From: Brachypodium distachyon
Lineage: Eukaryota; Streptophyta; Magnoliopsida; Poales; Poaceae
Assembly (NCBI RefSeq): GCF_000005505.3
Contig: NC_016132.3
Location: 52,032,914 to 52,096,913 of the forward strand
Reading direction: 5' to 3'
DNA: 64,000 nt
Part shown: positions 23,305-36,084 of the stretch, piece after piece
Numbering within the stretch: the first letter of the stretch is position 1
How the letters are laid out: each line of letters starts with the position of its first letter
Made by a program: the position numbers and the translations under genes
Notes under the pieces: model-generated
What the model was told of the DNA's origin: nothing
The model's database searches: none
Seen by the model: only the letters and a program-made list of their open reading frames with translations

Positions 23305-23393
23305 CTCTCTTCGTCTCATATTAAGTGACTTTTTATACATGTAATATAAAGTCATTTAATATTGAAAAGTCATTAAATATGGGATGGAAGGAG
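23305..23393. mobile_element. Stowaway MITE
   Basis: The 89-bp element has ends CTCTCTTCGTCTCATATTAA and an imperfect inverse ending GGGATGGAAGGAG, flanked by TA on both sides. The interior is AT-rich with an internal AGTCATT repeat. Confidence 0.75.
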
Positions 23394-24573
23394 TATATTT
23401 TATCACTCGAGTGAACATTTACCTAATGATTGAAATATACTTACTTTGTACAAGTCGTGCTTATTTATATGTAAAACATATTGATCATGCAGTAACAAAT
23501 TATTAGGCTCTTTATAGGATAGGAGGCTTATCTAAGTATCTAACCCATGTATGATGTCAGAAAATGCTTACTTCTTCGGGCGCTTAATTACAAACTGTCA
23601 AAAGCATGCGCAACGGCAACTTGTCACACGTTCATTTGCTACAAGAAAGCAAAACTATTTTGTTAGGCAATGGGTGCCAGGTTTCTGACCCCTCCGCTTT
23701 AATATCCGTTCCTCATCATTGGATCCTGCATTGTACAAAAGCTGTGGCAAGTGGTCGCGAGATATTCCATTCTTCCACTCATCACTCATCAGTACGAATT
23801 TTTCTTCCTCTGTGCAGTCTAGAGCTATTGCTATCTCTCAAGCAGCAAAGAAATGGGGAACAAATGATTTTTTATCTGTATAGCCTATCATTTGTGTCTA
23901 GGATTCTATATCAGAAGGCTAGAGAACTCGATTTGCATTTCCAACCCAATCTCGCTCAGTGGGCTTCATAGATTGCTAAAGTTGTGATAGCCTCGAAGGC
24001 TAATGTGGCAGAAGAGCAAAAATACAAACAAGTGGGAGAAAAGGAAAAATAAACTACGAATATATATCTTTTTGTATCTAGCTTTATACTCTCTATCTCT
24101 ATTAGTACAAAGTGCAAAACAAAATTGGGTATTGTGACGATATATGAACCCAAAATTCCAGGTTGCCAAAACAGAAAAGTGTCTAATTTTCTACTCATAA
24201 ATCAGCGTTTGCTTACTAATTTTGTATCGGATTGGACTTGCAGCCCGGCGCCTGCTTCTTCAGGCTTCCCCCCACCCCGGCGTCAGACTTCTCGTAGTTC
24301 CCTCCCGCTGCTGCCGCTGGACGCAACACTAGTGCATGCTCTGGCCTTGTGAGCACATTCTGCAGGAGCTTCCTTGACTGAAACCTCACACCTGAAGTCC
24401 TACAGTCAGGAGGCAGTTCTGTTGCGTGCAAGCTTAGATCATAGCAATGCAGTAGGAGCAAAGCAGAGAGCGAGCAAGCACAGATGCTGATACCTCTCAT
24501 GGCTGCGTTTAGCGACAGATTATGGTGGTGGGAACTGAGGACTGGGTACTCCGGTCCATCGACATATATAAAA

Positions 24574-24785
24574 GGGCTGTTTGGTTTGAGTTCAAAATTG
24601 CCCTATCAAAAGTTTGGTTAGCCAAACAATTGGTTATGGTTTTGCTAGCCATGAGTTGGTCGAGTTTGACAAAAAAATTGAATTAAAATTGACTATAAAA
24701 CATTTACTAGCTAAATATCTGGTCGCCATCCAAACAAACACCAAAAATTGGCTTGGTATGATTTGACAGGAAACCAATCAGGCCC
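24574..24785. mobile_element. Tourist-like MITE
   Basis: Left end GGGCTGTTTGGTTT and right end AACCAATCAGGCCC are inverted repeats of a 212-bp AT-rich element, flanked by AAA on both sides. Size and ends fit PIF/Harbinger-derived Tourist elements. Confidence 0.7.
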
Positions 24786-25089
24786 AAAGCCACCATATAA
24801 CGTGAGTGCAATGAGCAGTGCGAGATCGGGTGGCGATGTGGACGCAGGAGTTCCGGGGCATTGATTGTTTTTTTTATTGTTTTCTTATATGATAGCATGT
24901 GAGGTGCGAGTTATGTTATGGTCCATGCCATTGCCATGCATGTACCTGCTCGCATGACTCTGTTTGTGAGCTCTGAATGCGTGCCTTCGCATCTGTGGAC
25001 AGCACATGGAGCCAAAGAATAGCATTGGCACTGACGCTTCATTGTTCTGCTTTTGTTTACGTGGAAGCTTTATCACTAACTACTCCTTT

Positions 25090-25275
25090 ATAGTATTTTT
25101 TTTCGACTCAATCTATTAATTAAGAAGAAGGGAATTGACCTGCTAATTAAACGGAAAACCGGACGAAAACCGAAACAACAATGGCCGATCTGACCACCTA
25201 CACTCACTCCACATGCTACTGAAAAAAAGTTGTCGTTGAGATAGTTCGCAGAAGTCATCGTTCATCACACAAAAC
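25090..25275 (-). mobile_element. LINE 3' UTR remnant
   Basis: Read on the minus strand, this segment ends in TTAATTAATAGATTGAGTCG followed by eight A, a LINE-like tail. Its upstream part (25180-25270) is clearly related to 55915-56015, sharing the order of CACTC, GCTGAAAAAA and AGAAGTCATCG blocks. That indicates two copies of one repeat family. Clean target duplications were not found. Confidence 0.5.
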
Positions 25276-27122
25276 ACTCCTCTTAAGCCGGCGACTCCGA
25301 CTTCCCCTGCAAACGCCCAAAAAAAGGGTCATGACTCCTGCAGTTGCAAAAGCTCGCATCGGCTCATGCCAAACCGTTGACCACGCTGCTACCTAGCGAC
25401 CACTACCCCTCTATAGTTAGTACTACTACACTTCTCTATATATGATCAAACTGCAAAGTTCCTTCACGTGGCAGTGGATCCAAAAGAACAAAATCGTCAA
25501 TCAGTTTAAGCCGTGTGTGAACTGTACCCGAAGAGAAACAAGCCTGATGCGTGCCTACGCGAACATGTGGTGAAATCTGCACATGTTCGAGTGACAGAAA
25601 ACTGGCATGAAATCCGGTGAAGAAGACGGAGATCATGAGAGGGAGTACACGACAGACTATCTGTGGCCAAATCAAAGCGCCGTTTGGACTGAGCAGCCTT
25701 TTTGATGACCAGGCTAATCATTTGCCTCGCCGTCCGGCTTCGCGTCCGTCGAGATACGGGGTTTCTGGTAGTATTTGTATTTCCCTGCTGCGCTGCGCAT
25801 TTGTATTTGGCCAGGCTGCTGCTGAAGCGGCGCGCACCGAGCGAGACAAGCAAGCAGGAGAGGGCAGCAGAACTGACGTCTAGCGTTCGTGTCGCCTCCG
25901 AGTCATTTGTCGCCCTACGATTCCACGTCGAGGCCTTCTTCTGCTACGTGTTGGCAGAGACGTGTCGTCCTCTCGCGATCAGATTCCACGAGGGGCAGGG
26001 TCGCTCTCTGCCTAATAATCGGGCACTAAAGCTTGCCTCTGCGTGTTTGCTTCCGCTACTAGTACTAGCGAACACGAGTTGTGGCAAGTTTTACTTTGAC
26101 CACATGCTCTGGCTTGCTGCGGCTGCGCGCCCAGCTCCAAACCAAGGTTGCACTTGAACGTAGATGCTGGGCTAGTGGGCTTTTACGTTACCTTTCACAA
26201 GCTATTGCTGGCTCAACGAGACGAATGCAAACCTGTCGCTGAGTGAGGTGTTGGAATGGCAATTGCTGGAATACCTGAAGTCGCACCAACCAAGGCCGCA
26301 AGGCATCGGATCCGGATTCCGGAACGCCTCGCAGCCAACTGATATATCCCCCACCAAACTAAAATGAAGCATTGAAATGCTATACGTCAATGGACTAGAG
26401 TTAACAGGAAAAATCAACTCGACCCGGGCCGGATAGTATTAACCAAGAAATATATTCGACAGAGACAGCCACACACTTGGACTAAACAGCATCAGCGCTT
26501 GATCTAATTTAAGGATCGAAATCGTAATACTACTCGCTTGTTACGGGTATTTATCACAATAATCAACAGGCCGTCCACAACACTGCTACATGCTATGCTA
26601 TGTGAATTGCAAATTGGTCAAAAGAAAACTGAAATACAAATCAATACATCCCAGTTGCCTTGACCCGTTGTTGTTGTTGGCTTGACCATGTGGTCTCATC
26701 GCGCGAATTAGTCTGGTTGACTGTCAGATATGTCATTCAGAGCTTCATCCTTACAACTCCAGTGCACAGATTTGGGGTATAGTGCAGATTGGTATCAGAA
26801 CAAGCATGCAAATCAAGCAACTGGTGTTATTGCGAAGTATAAGCTCACAGTTAAGCCAATGATCAAATGAGCAAGCAAGCAGCCAAGGTAAAAAGCTTTA
26901 TTCTAGGATCAACTAAGCATGTCATCGCGTATCACCATGAACACCACGGACCAACTGAACAAAAAATGTTTCAAGCCTCACTCATTATTACCAACCGACC
27001 GACCGACTCATCATCTACAAGTTTCTTGCCTCATGTCAAGAAGCAGCAAATGAGGCTTGGGCGATGCACGGCGCAAGCAAGCAAGGATGCATCCACTTAC
27101 TTACCCTCGCATGTATATCCAA
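25276..27122. other. Intergenic region
   Basis: No gene is supported. The segment from about 26740 is probably the 3' UTR and downstream sequence of the minus-strand RETICULATA-RELATED gene. Confidence 0.45.
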
Positions 27123-28148
27123 TTACTTCCCCTCTACATCCCTTCCCTCAGCGCCAACATTCGCAGCAATGGCATCTCCCTCAGCTATCAATCTCTCCTT
27201 TGCTTCCGAAACGGAGGTCGCCGGCTTATCCGACTTCTGCGCGCCAGTCAGCCTCGCGAGCATCACAAAGGACATCCCACCAAGCACGTTGTTCATGCAC
27301 CGTAGGGCAATAACGGAGACCTTGAACACCGGAGCCGGGGCGGCCTTGCCAAGAAGGTATTCGAACCCATTGAGGGTCTGGTACCGCAGGTTGCTGCTGA
27401 TGCCCATGTGGAGCGCCCAGGTGGCGGCGTTGAGCATGGTGGGTGGCGGCTTGTTGGGAGTCTCGAACGCCGGGTCCATGCGCTTCCTGAGGGAGATGAG
27501 CCCGTTGGAGATCGCGGTGCCGAGGAGCCCAGCCCCGAAGCCGACGGCCGCGAAAGTGGCGCCCTTGGAGACGAGGGTGGCGACGCGAGAGCCAACGGAG
27601 TAGGGTCCCGCCTCGAACATGTGGCTGGGGAGGGCGGAGACGGCGGCGGAGACCCCCGCGGTGGGGGCGAGGAGGTACATGAGGACGAAGTTGAGGATGG
27701 ATCCGACGACGAGGGTGGAGAAGACGAAGTCGAGCTCGTTGAGGCCGAAGTTGGGGCGGGAGGACATGTCGCCGAGCACGCAGGCGGTGACGCCGACGAG
27801 CTCCTCCATGAGCACCTTGAAGGGGAACTGGGGATCCGCGGCGACGCGGGCCGCCCAGCCGGCGAGGAACATGCCGAGGATGCCACCACGGCCGCCGTCG
27901 CCCCCTGAGTCCGCGGCATCGCCAGATCCGCCGCCGCCGCCGTAGGAGCGCGGGGGAGGGGGCAGCTTCCCTCCTGGGCCAGACGGGCAAGGGGATCGGA
28001 GCGTCAGGAGCGAGGAAGAGGAGGAGGTGGGGAGCGGGGAGAAGGAGAGGTTGGCGGTCGGGGCGGCGCGGAGCTGGGAGAGGCGCGGGGAGGAGTCGAG
28101 GTGGGCTGACGGGAGGAACTTGGCGGCGGCGAAGGCCGTGGAGGCCAT
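27123..28148 (-). CDS. RER3: RETICULATA-RELATED protein, chloroplastic (DUF3411)
   Basis: Single-exon minus-strand gene of 341 residues, ending TAA. Residues 1-55 are Ser/Ala-rich without acids after the start (MASTAFAAAKFLPSAHLDSS), a chloroplast transit peptide. A glycine-rich linker follows (YGGGGGSGDAADSGGDGGRG). The DUF3411 domain covers the rest: GMFLAGWAARVAADPQFPFK, MEELVGVTACVLGDMSSRP, LDFVFSTLVVGSILNFVLMY, then RYQTLNGFEYLLGKAAP. Three or four hydrophobic segments indicate an integral plastid-envelope protein. Arabidopsis RE/LCD1 and RER proteins influence leaf mesophyll structure and plastid metabolism; the molecular activity is not known. The length fits RER3 (about 340 residues) better than the longer RER4. 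That paralog choice is from memory and is the least certain part. Confidence 0.88.
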   Translation of the reverse strand: MASTAFAAAKFLPSAHLDSSPRLSQLRAAPTANLSFSPLPTSSSSSLLTLRSPCPSGPGGKLPPPPRSYGGGGGSGDAADSGGDGGRGGILGMFLAGWAARVAADPQFPFKVLMEELVGVTACVLGDMSSRPNFGLNELDFVFSTLVVGSILNFVLMYLLAPTAGVSAAVSALPSHMFEAGPYSVGSRVATLVSKGATFAAVGFGAGLLGTAISNGLISLRKRMDPAFETPNKPPPTMLNAATWALHMGISSNLRYQTLNGFEYLLGKAAPAPVFKVSVIALRCMNNVLGGMSFVMLARLTGAQKSDKPATSVSEAKERLIAEGDAIAANVGAEGRDVEGK

Positions 28149-30123
28149 GGCGATCCCCGCGGCGGTGGAGTTGGTGGCGGCGGCGAGATGCGGGAAAGGG
28201 TTTTGGGGGTTGGTGTGGTTTCTTTTCTCTTCGGTGCGGATGGTTTGGTGGAGAATGGGAGGAGTGCCCGCAATTTGTATACGTTGCCGCGACAGCGCGA
28301 CACCTGACCTGACCTAAACCTACGGCTTGCCCGCAGCGAAGCCGCTCGTGGGAAAGAACAGGAAGAAAAAAAACTCGTGCGGGAGTCGGAAACTTGGAAT
28401 TGTAGCGCCTCCATCCTCCAAAATCTTGTCACGATTCGGAATTCAGCGTGTTTGCTTGCTCTGGAAAACGTTTGAACTGGGGGCCCTCCGTTCCTTCCTT
28501 CGGGGTTCGTTTCTTCGTTTGTACGCGGGCTGCGTAATTGGAACGGTGTGGTGCACGCTCCACGCAATGAATTCGCGGTTTTTTGGGGGGGATTCCTCTT
28601 CGTTCGGAGATGAATTCGCACACGATCTTTGTGTATTGCGACATTTGATGTGCAGCTATCTACTAACCGTGGGTGATGGGTACCTCGGCAGGGAATTGCA
28701 AATGCAAGAGAAACAGATAACGAAACAATGGCAAGAAAAGGATGAAAAATAGAGTCATGTTCAGAACGAAGAGAAAAGGAAAAATGATCCCAATGGCACA
28801 GAAGATCGAACCTTTTTCACCATCACATCCCGCCTAAGATAGATCGATTTCCTTCCGAAATTTTTGTCAAGACTGCTCTTCTTCTCTGCCATTGTGGACA
28901 TCGCGGCACGCCATGCTACGCGAAACTGTAGCTCGCCTATTCCTTGTTGCATCCTTCCTTTGCTTTACATTTTGCAGAGAAATCCTCATAGCTTTCCTAA
29001 TGTTAATGCACCCGGGGAGCAAAGCAACGACCTGTCCACGGCTCCACGCTTCAATGATGCTTCAGCCGGGTCGCGCCCCCCACCTTTCCTGGCCGCTGGA
29101 CAGTAGTTGCGTTCCAAGCCTGAATCATTCCTTTTGCCATGATTCCCGACCGTTCCTGCAGTGCGGGAAGAGCAAACGAAGGACTCGGCCACAATTCCCA
29201 GGCCAGGTAGCATGTCGTATCATTTCTCAAAGGCGATTGCTACAAGGAAACCCACAGTTGACCTGCTATGCTAATCCGCGTGCATAAAAGGGTCAAAGTC
29301 CCCACATGAATCAAGATACATGCATCTTACCCGCTCCCCTCCAAGGAGAATGCGGGAGGGGGCGGAGGCCGTCGTCTTCCAACGGTTGTCGCGGCGGCAA
29401 GGCTAGCGCCGCCGGCGGCGGGTCATGTCGCCGTGCAATGGGACTGGGGTATGGTGTATGGAGGCTTCTTCAACCAGGGCAAAATAATTCGAGAAATAAA
29501 CCCAAACAGCAAAGATGTTTCACAGCAGATAATGCTGCTGCCGCTATTAATAGTCCCAAACGGCATCCGATAACAAACTTCTTGGGACACGGATGCGATG
29601 CAGCAGCATCCAGGAGAAGGAGGTTTCACTAACCAGTAATGTAAGTAGAAATGCAATCCTACATATTTTGATGAAATTGGCAAAGGACAGCAGAGCGTTT
29701 GGAACACGGCAAATTTTACGAGCTCTTGCAAGAATTGAATTGTTTCATTTGAAATCTACCAAGTTCCAAACGCTCAGTATCAACCGTTCACCTGAGTCAA
29801 AAGTATGTTTGCTTGTAAGGTGCACACCGCACACTTTTACATGGAAGAGCAGTCCAAGTCAAGTCACCATGTATAGGAAGCTCTGAGAACTTTTAAATGC
29901 GTCCGCCAGATTTACATACTATAGGCTAGTGGCAGGGCCTCAGAAGATAGATAGAAGTGCCGACATAACACATACTAGGCTCCTGCTAATCTACATAGAG
30001 CGAATCACTGGGCAAGGATAAGCAAAAAAAACTCCCAAGCTAGCAAATGATTCTAAACCGAAGAGGCAAAACTTACAAGCGGCAGCACATTAAAATCTAC
30101 AAAACAAACTATTCTGGATGCAG
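28149..30123. other. Intergenic region between two minus-strand genes
   Basis: The promoter and leader of the RETICULATA-RELATED gene lie in 28149-28400 (GC- and CT-rich on the minus strand). The rest up to the bZIP stop codon holds no convincing gene. Open frames near 28900-29630 lack domain character and have mixed composition. The final few hundred bases probably include the bZIP 3' UTR. Confidence 0.45.
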
Positions 30124-33100
30124 TCAGAAAGCCGCTGAGCATGTTCTCCTCAGTTGATACTTGGGTTCCGGTAGAGCCACAGAGCAAAGTAACATGTCCA
30201 ACTCCTGAAGATATCACAGAAAAGGGCAAACAAGTCAATGTTATGCATTGAGATTCTGCCACAAGATGCATCACTAATTTTATCAGGGTAACTAATATGC
30301 AAATTTACAAATTGCATGGGTAACATTTGCCTTATAGCAGGATTAGACAAGCAATAAGCATAAGAAATTTGTTCACAGATATGTGCCACAACCCTTGCAT
30401 TAGCAGTGCAGGATTACCATGCATGTGTGTTTTCTGGCCACACAAGAGATGAACAATGGATTCAAATTGTGCAATACCAGAAAAATGAAATGTAACAGGA
30501 ATGTTTCTAGAAACATGCAGAGAAAGCGGATGTGCCCTTATTAGCGCAGTTGCAAATCTAATATATAGCGCGTAGTTGCAAGGCTTTCTTTCGTGAGCTA
30601 GCTATGTTTGCTTCCTCTTTTCCTCTCTGTTCCAGATGTCAATCCAATCTCTGATTCAAGCCCATAACTTCCTTTAATATAGCTCCTGTTGCTCTTCTCT
30701 GGCTAGGATCTCACTTATATGGCCTTTTTTATTCTTTTCTTAAGCCTCAGGGTGTGTTAAAGTAATCTCATTAAGGAACTACGGCCTGTAAAAAAAATCT
30801 CTATTATAAGACCTAATCCGGCTTTCCGTGCGATATCTCCTTGCTAAAGGTCTATCTCTCATCTTTCAATCTGATGGAGCTCAGAAAAGGTATCTTCAAG
30901 GTAAATCAAGGATTTAGATTTATTATTATTTTCTGAGATCAATCAAGGATTTAGATTTGAGTTATCAATCTAGGTTAGGAGCAGGACCAAACACAAAAGC
31001 TTAGCAACATTATCGAGCAACTCAGATGATATACCCCTGATCATAAAGAAAAATATTAAGCAACTCTGTAAATGAACAATTAGCTGTATAAACTACGAAG
31101 TACCAAGTGTTAAACATCAGGAACAAGCACCTCTGAGATCAATTCCACTTGCATATCACTCAATAACACTAGCATAAAAAGATAAGAACAATATACATGG
31201 TATTGCTAATGCATCTGAAGAAGTAGAACGATTCAATACATGACACATTTCTGAATCACATACAAATTAAATGACCAGAAAAATGATGGTGGCAATATAA
31301 ATCTTATGTAGAGACAAGGAGAGAAACTTCCTTTGCGTTGGGACACCGCATTGTTTAAGGTGCGAATCAACTAGTATGCAATGCATCACATACTACGTTA
31401 GCACTGCGATATTATCTTTTAGGTTGCTTTCTTGAAGATTCACAGCTAATAAACTGCTATTAGTCTCTATTCAACGTTATGTAGGCAATTATAGGATTTT
31501 CGTCATCTGTAAACCTGCAAAGACAGTTTCTAGTTCCTAATCCTACCTGAAATAATAATGATTATAAATATTGCTACATTAATGTTGAATAAGAGACTAA
31601 TAGCAAAACTGTTACTCCTTCCGATCCATATTAATTGTCGAAATATTACATGTATCTAGACGTTTTTTAGGGATAGATACATCCATATTTGGACAAATTT
31701 GAGTCAATTAATATGGATCGGAGGGAGTAGAAATATTAACACCAAAATTATTCCTTCTAGTTCTAATGGTAGGACTGTACTTCAGTTACAAGTTACGATA
31801 GAATAGAGAGGACTCCATTGTTATTATTAATAATATTTCTTGGCCCTTATATGGTTTTGCCATGCCCAAGACGCCTGATTTTTAGTTAGGGATCAGTCGA
31901 TTGCTCAGCCGTCGGATCTGGTTTGTGCTTTAAGATTCAGAATGAGCGATGGAGAGTGGGGACTGGGGAGTGGGGATGGCACCCATATACAAATCCGATG
32001 GCTCTGGTATGGCAGGATACTGTCCAGAATGTTAGCGCTGATTAAAATCTCCGAAAGAATTTAAAAGTTAAAACAGTTCTCCCATGATGTTAAATGAGCC
32101 ATATCTATTTTAGTCTTTTATCACATAATTCATCTTAGTATAGTGCAGTCTCATTTGGTTAGTACGTGTAAAAATATCAGGTGGACTTGGAAATATTGAA
32201 GGCAAAAAAATATAACCCCAATATCCACCAGAAAAGTAGATGACTCCTTCCAAGAACAAATAAGCATTAGAAGCCTCAGTTGCTATCTGGCTATTTGCAT
32301 TTACTCCAACAAATATTTGAAGGCACTAACCTAATAAATATTAATACATAATCCAACAGGCTTACATGGTAGACTTGATTTTAGTCCCTAATCAACTCAG
32401 TGGCTGGGCCCTAGTAGTGGAGCAAATACTTAGGATGATGGAAGTATGATAATCAGAAACTAGTAGGGGAGAGTAATTTTTAGTAAATATATGTCTTTAA
32501 AGTAGCTTAACCATACAAACTAAAAATTCCGGTTGCTGTATGAGGAATCACATTTATTCACTGCTACTTATAAGGTTATCTGAATCCTATTTAGAAGGTA
32601 TAGAGAGAAGGGAAAAAACTAATTGGTTAACATGCCAAGAATAAAGTAACAACACTTGGGACAACATATGGAATTTCAATAAATTTGTATTTAAAAAAAA
32701 GTACCTTTTGCTTCTTTAACCTCTCATTCTCCTCTTCTAAACGAGATACCTTGTTTTCAAGTTCATTAGTGTATGCCTGTTGCAAAACTAATGTAAGTGA
32801 TACTGAAACTACAGAATAAAAGGAAAAATTAAGCAACCCGTCATGTTTTAACACCTTTTAAATCACAGATAGCAAGGAAACCCAAATTCAAACAAATAAT
32901 GTTGATGTCATAAGGTTGTTGATTTGTAGTAAGAGCATTGCTCATAAGATTTTTTTAAGAAAAAGGCCAAATATATATGACAACCTGCTTCCTAGCCCTT
33001 GAACGGGCAGCCGACTCCCTATTCTTGATCATCCTCTTCTGCCTTCTCTCCACGAATTTGTTTGGGACATCTCCTGGTATACCACGCTTCCTCCCAGGTG

Positions 33101-33848
33101 TCTGAGAATCAGAAGTTGGGCTGACCATTGGTGAAGTATTGTGGCCATCAGAGTAGGCAGAGTCCAGAATAGCAGGAGCAGCAGTCACAACATTCAGTGG
33201 CTGAGGGACTAACTGTAACGGACTGTGCATATAAGCACCTGGCATAATTTGCTGCATATGCTGATGAGACTCGATAGCTGAAACTGCAATCTGCTGCTGA
33301 TACGGATCTAACCACTGTGCCCCAGATGTCAATTCGGTGGCTCCAGCTGCTGTAGCACCTCTCCCAACAAAACCCCCATTACCTGCATCGTTCAAGTCCT
33401 TGAGATATCCTTCAGCGACGACCCCTGCTTTGACCAAAAAATCCTCGAGTGTCATCTCCCCGAGTGTCGTCTGCCTCTCCCGCCGCCGCCGACCTCCTTC
33501 CTGGACATTCTTTTTCGGTGCATCCTGGATGCCCTTCCACACCTCATCCACCGTCTTCTTGCTGAGCTCAGATGGCATTGTGATGCTCCCTTGGCGCAAG
33601 AGGCCTGCACTCGGCTCATACTTGCTAGTCGTTGCACCATCAGGGTCCGCTTCATCAGGAAAGACGGTCCTAAGAAGCTCATCGAGGTTCATACTCTGCA
33701 AGGGTTCTCCCAAATGGTTCTGCACCTCGTCGAGGGTGAGGCTATACAGAGATCCTTGTCTCGCCAGGTTCTGCATCTGCCCGCGCTGTGATGTGCCGGC
33801 ATCGCCACCGCCGCGCCCGGGTTGTGACGCCATTTTCCGACTCCCCAT
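30124..33848 (-). CDS. Group A bZIP transcription factor, AREB3/DPBF3 (ABI5-like) type
   Basis: Three coding exons on the minus strand: 33848-32985, 32776-32705 and 30204-30124 (TGA). They join in phase 0 to give 338 residues. All family motifs are present: C1 (ARQGSLYSLTLDEVQNHLGE), C2 (LLRQGSITMPSELSKKTVDE) and C3 (QTTLGEMTLEDFLVKAGVV), each holding an RXXS/T-type SnRK2 site. They are followed by the basic region (RRQKRMIKNRESAARSRARK), a leucine zipper (AYTNELENKVSRLEEENERL) and C4 (PEPKYQLRRTCSAAF). Such factors bind ABRE (ACGT-core) promoters in ABA and seed/stress signalling. The second intron is 2.5 kb and carries a Stowaway MITE. The first ATG (33848) has poor context; ATG 33833, giving MASQPGRG, has A at -3 and G at +4 and may be the main start (333 residues). 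Confidence 0.9.
30904..30958 (-). mobile_element. Micro-insertion with 18-bp direct repeats
   Basis: Perfect 18-bp repeats at 30904-30921 and 30941-30958, within the bZIP intron, flank a 19-nt insert. On the minus strand it reads GATCTCAG followed by AAAATAATAAT. This is the longest repeat pair of the set. Confidence 0.6.
31615..31728. mobile_element. Stowaway MITE in bZIP intron
   Basis: The 114-bp element has inverted ends CTCCTTCCGATCCATATTAA and its complement ending GGATCGGAGGGAG, flanked by TA. It is nearly identical to the inner MITE at 47406-47518, so both belong to one recent family. Confidence 0.9.
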
Positions 33849-33858
33849 GAAATCCTAT

Positions 33859-33972
33859 CTGTGCTCAATTTTTACCACGACGAAACCTATCAGGGGCGGA
33901 TCTAGATGGTGCGCCAAGAAATTGTGAAGGTCAGTGGGGCTTACTAATCACTGGATGAAAACAAGCTCGTAC
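33859..33972 (-). other. Probable 5' UTR intron of the bZIP gene
   Basis: On the minus strand, donor TTTGAG|GTACGA and acceptor GAGCACAG bound 114 bases between a GC-rich leader (about 34140-33973) and the ATG exon. The leader's base composition supports a first non-coding exon. Not verified by transcripts. Confidence 0.5.
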
Positions 33973-33973
33973 C

Positions 33974-36084
33974 TCAAAACCCAAATGGCCAAGATTGCGG
34001 CCGGCCGGGTTGGAGACGGCAGGGACGCGATGCCGCCGCCGGGAAGAAGAGGAACGGCGACGCGCCTGGGAGGCGAAGGGGTTGCGAGGCGGAGGGCTGG
34101 ATTGAGGCGTCGGCGGTGAGGCTAAGCTACGGCACGGGCACAGCGGCAGCTGTAGCCTGTAGGGGACGGGGGCGGTAGACTACAGGAGAGATTTCGAGAC
34201 GCGTTGGGTACTTGGGTCGGGTCAGTAGGTCGGCACTGAGAAGAGGGGGGAGGAAGAAAGGTTGGGGACGGGGACGGCGGTGATAAAACGAGGTTCTTTG
34301 TTACTTTGCTTATTTCCGGACGGACCAGAAGAAAGTCTATTTTCAACACATATCGTAAGATAGGTCTAACATGAAACCGACTTTGTTGATTTCGATCAAT
34401 TTTAACTTTAAACTTGTTTGACACACCAGAAAAAAGATGATTTCCATCGGGATTTATCATCGCTTACACTCTGGAGCCCCCACATGTCATATTCATCTCA
34501 TCCTTATCATCTCTTTATGCTATTTATTTCCTTTCTTAATCTCAATCGGGGGCTACATGAACGTTAATCGGAAAATCAGAAAATGATGAGTGGACATAAA
34601 GGGTGAAATCGATTATGTTAGATGTCATGGTGTCATGCACTGGCCCAAGCACCAACATCACACATGCCACAATGTTCACATCCGCGGCAGCCAACATCAA
34701 CACCTAGCTTATGGTCACTAGGGTATGGCTGATCCTGCCATTGGCAAACATAGCCCATGTCGTTGTTTTTGGAGATGAAGAGACCACGAGAGGAATGAGC
34801 CTATGCCTATCGTCGACGGACATGGCCATGTCGGTGTTCTTGGAGATGAAAGGGGCTCGAGAGTAATGAGCCTGCGTTAGCAACCAATGTGGAAGAGTGT
34901 ATCTAGAATTTGACCTTAGTGACGCTTTTGCATCTTTCCATGCAGTTATCATGTATTGTCAAAGTACAACTCTAAGGGATTCGCTGGAACTAGTCAATGC
35001 AGTGTCCCGCCCGCTCTACACACTGGCCTCAAATGCCGCAACAACTTGTCGTTTTACAAGTTTCCATGACGGATCCACGGACAAGGAAGGGGGTTTAGAC
35101 CACACAAAATCTAAAAACACCCTTATATCTATCAATATTTTGCAAAATAAATTATAAAATTTAGTTGTTTTTAAGGCATTGCACCCACGTATTTTGTCTC
35201 TGGATCCACCACCGGCAGGTCCAACGTCTTCTGGGCATGCCTCTTTTTCTTGCTTGAGGGTCATGATTAGGGTCTAAATTTTAGATACCGGGAGATCAGG
35301 GTTGAACTTACATTTTGTCAACCAAGTGAGGATTCAATATAGACCTTTTCCCACTAAAATACACGGACGGCTGCCGATACATTCCATGTGGGATACCGGT
35401 TCTCTGGTACTTCCTCGTGAGAGAGTGCAGGCTTGGGAAGCATTGTTATATCTTGCGTTGCCTTTTCAGTCTAGCAAAACAAACAGATCGTGCCGGTAGA
35501 GTGGCAGTACATTATACTCCTCCTCCAATCATCAACGCATAGAAAGGGAACGGGGACGCAAATAATACTACTGTAAAATACAGCTGAGGAGTGTGCATCG
35601 TGAATTCGTGATAGAATGATGGTGACCGACGAAGCAACAGCTCTTTTAGTACTCCACTCGTTGCATATGCCACCCGCCTTTTCCGTATGATTCCATGGAG
35701 ATATCACCGCGTGCAGACTTTATCGTCATAGAATAACAACCAGCTGACTCTGAGATGCTGATCTCCTCCGGAAGCTGAGCATTTCGTTTGTAAAATAATT
35801 AATAAAGGACGGCCGGCTGGCCGGCTCCTAGCAAGTGATTGGCGATTAGAAGAATATGCCGTCGCGCCTAACGATTACAATGTGCCATGATTAAAAACTA
35901 GTCCTTGCCTGGGCCATTAATCCATTATCATTTGATCAGGGGACGGGGAAAGCCTTGGAGGGATGCCTTGAGTTGGCTCCCTGTCTGAGCCATCTTTGCT
36001 AGCTAAGATGGGACATTGAGGACGTAATGGCCCAGGCTTTGGCATAACAACGAACCGCCTGCACATGCCTGTCTCCGCCCAGCA
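33974..36084. other. bZIP promoter and intergenic region
   Basis: The first few hundred bases are the bZIP leader and promoter. Beyond about 34500 no gene is supported. Two roughly 50-bp imperfect direct repeats near 34757-34806 and 34829-34876 (sharing CATGTCG.TGTT.TTGGAGATGAA) are visible. They are of unknown origin. Confidence 0.4.

Larger units (their letters stand above)
22828..24573. other. Intergenic region with small MITEs
   Basis: No gene is supported. The region contains a degenerate mini-MITE (about 23178-23243) and a Stowaway MITE (23305-23393), with unassigned AT-rich sequence elsewhere. Confidence 0.5.

Noticed and set aside
25080..25320. Target duplication for the LINE remnant (ACTCCTTTATAG against ACTCCTCTTAAG)
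   Set aside because: The similarity is too imperfect to separate from chance.
27226..27990. Overlapping open frames within the RETICULATA-RELATED gene on both strands
   Set aside because: Low-complexity Arg/Pro/Ser or Gly/Glu composition; only the 341-residue frame matches DUF3411.
28892..29632. Two open frames of 108-131 codons between the RETICULATA-RELATED and bZIP genes
   Set aside because: No domain, signal or codon pattern supports a gene. The first starts TTG-like or weakly and is Cys/Arg/Pro-rich.
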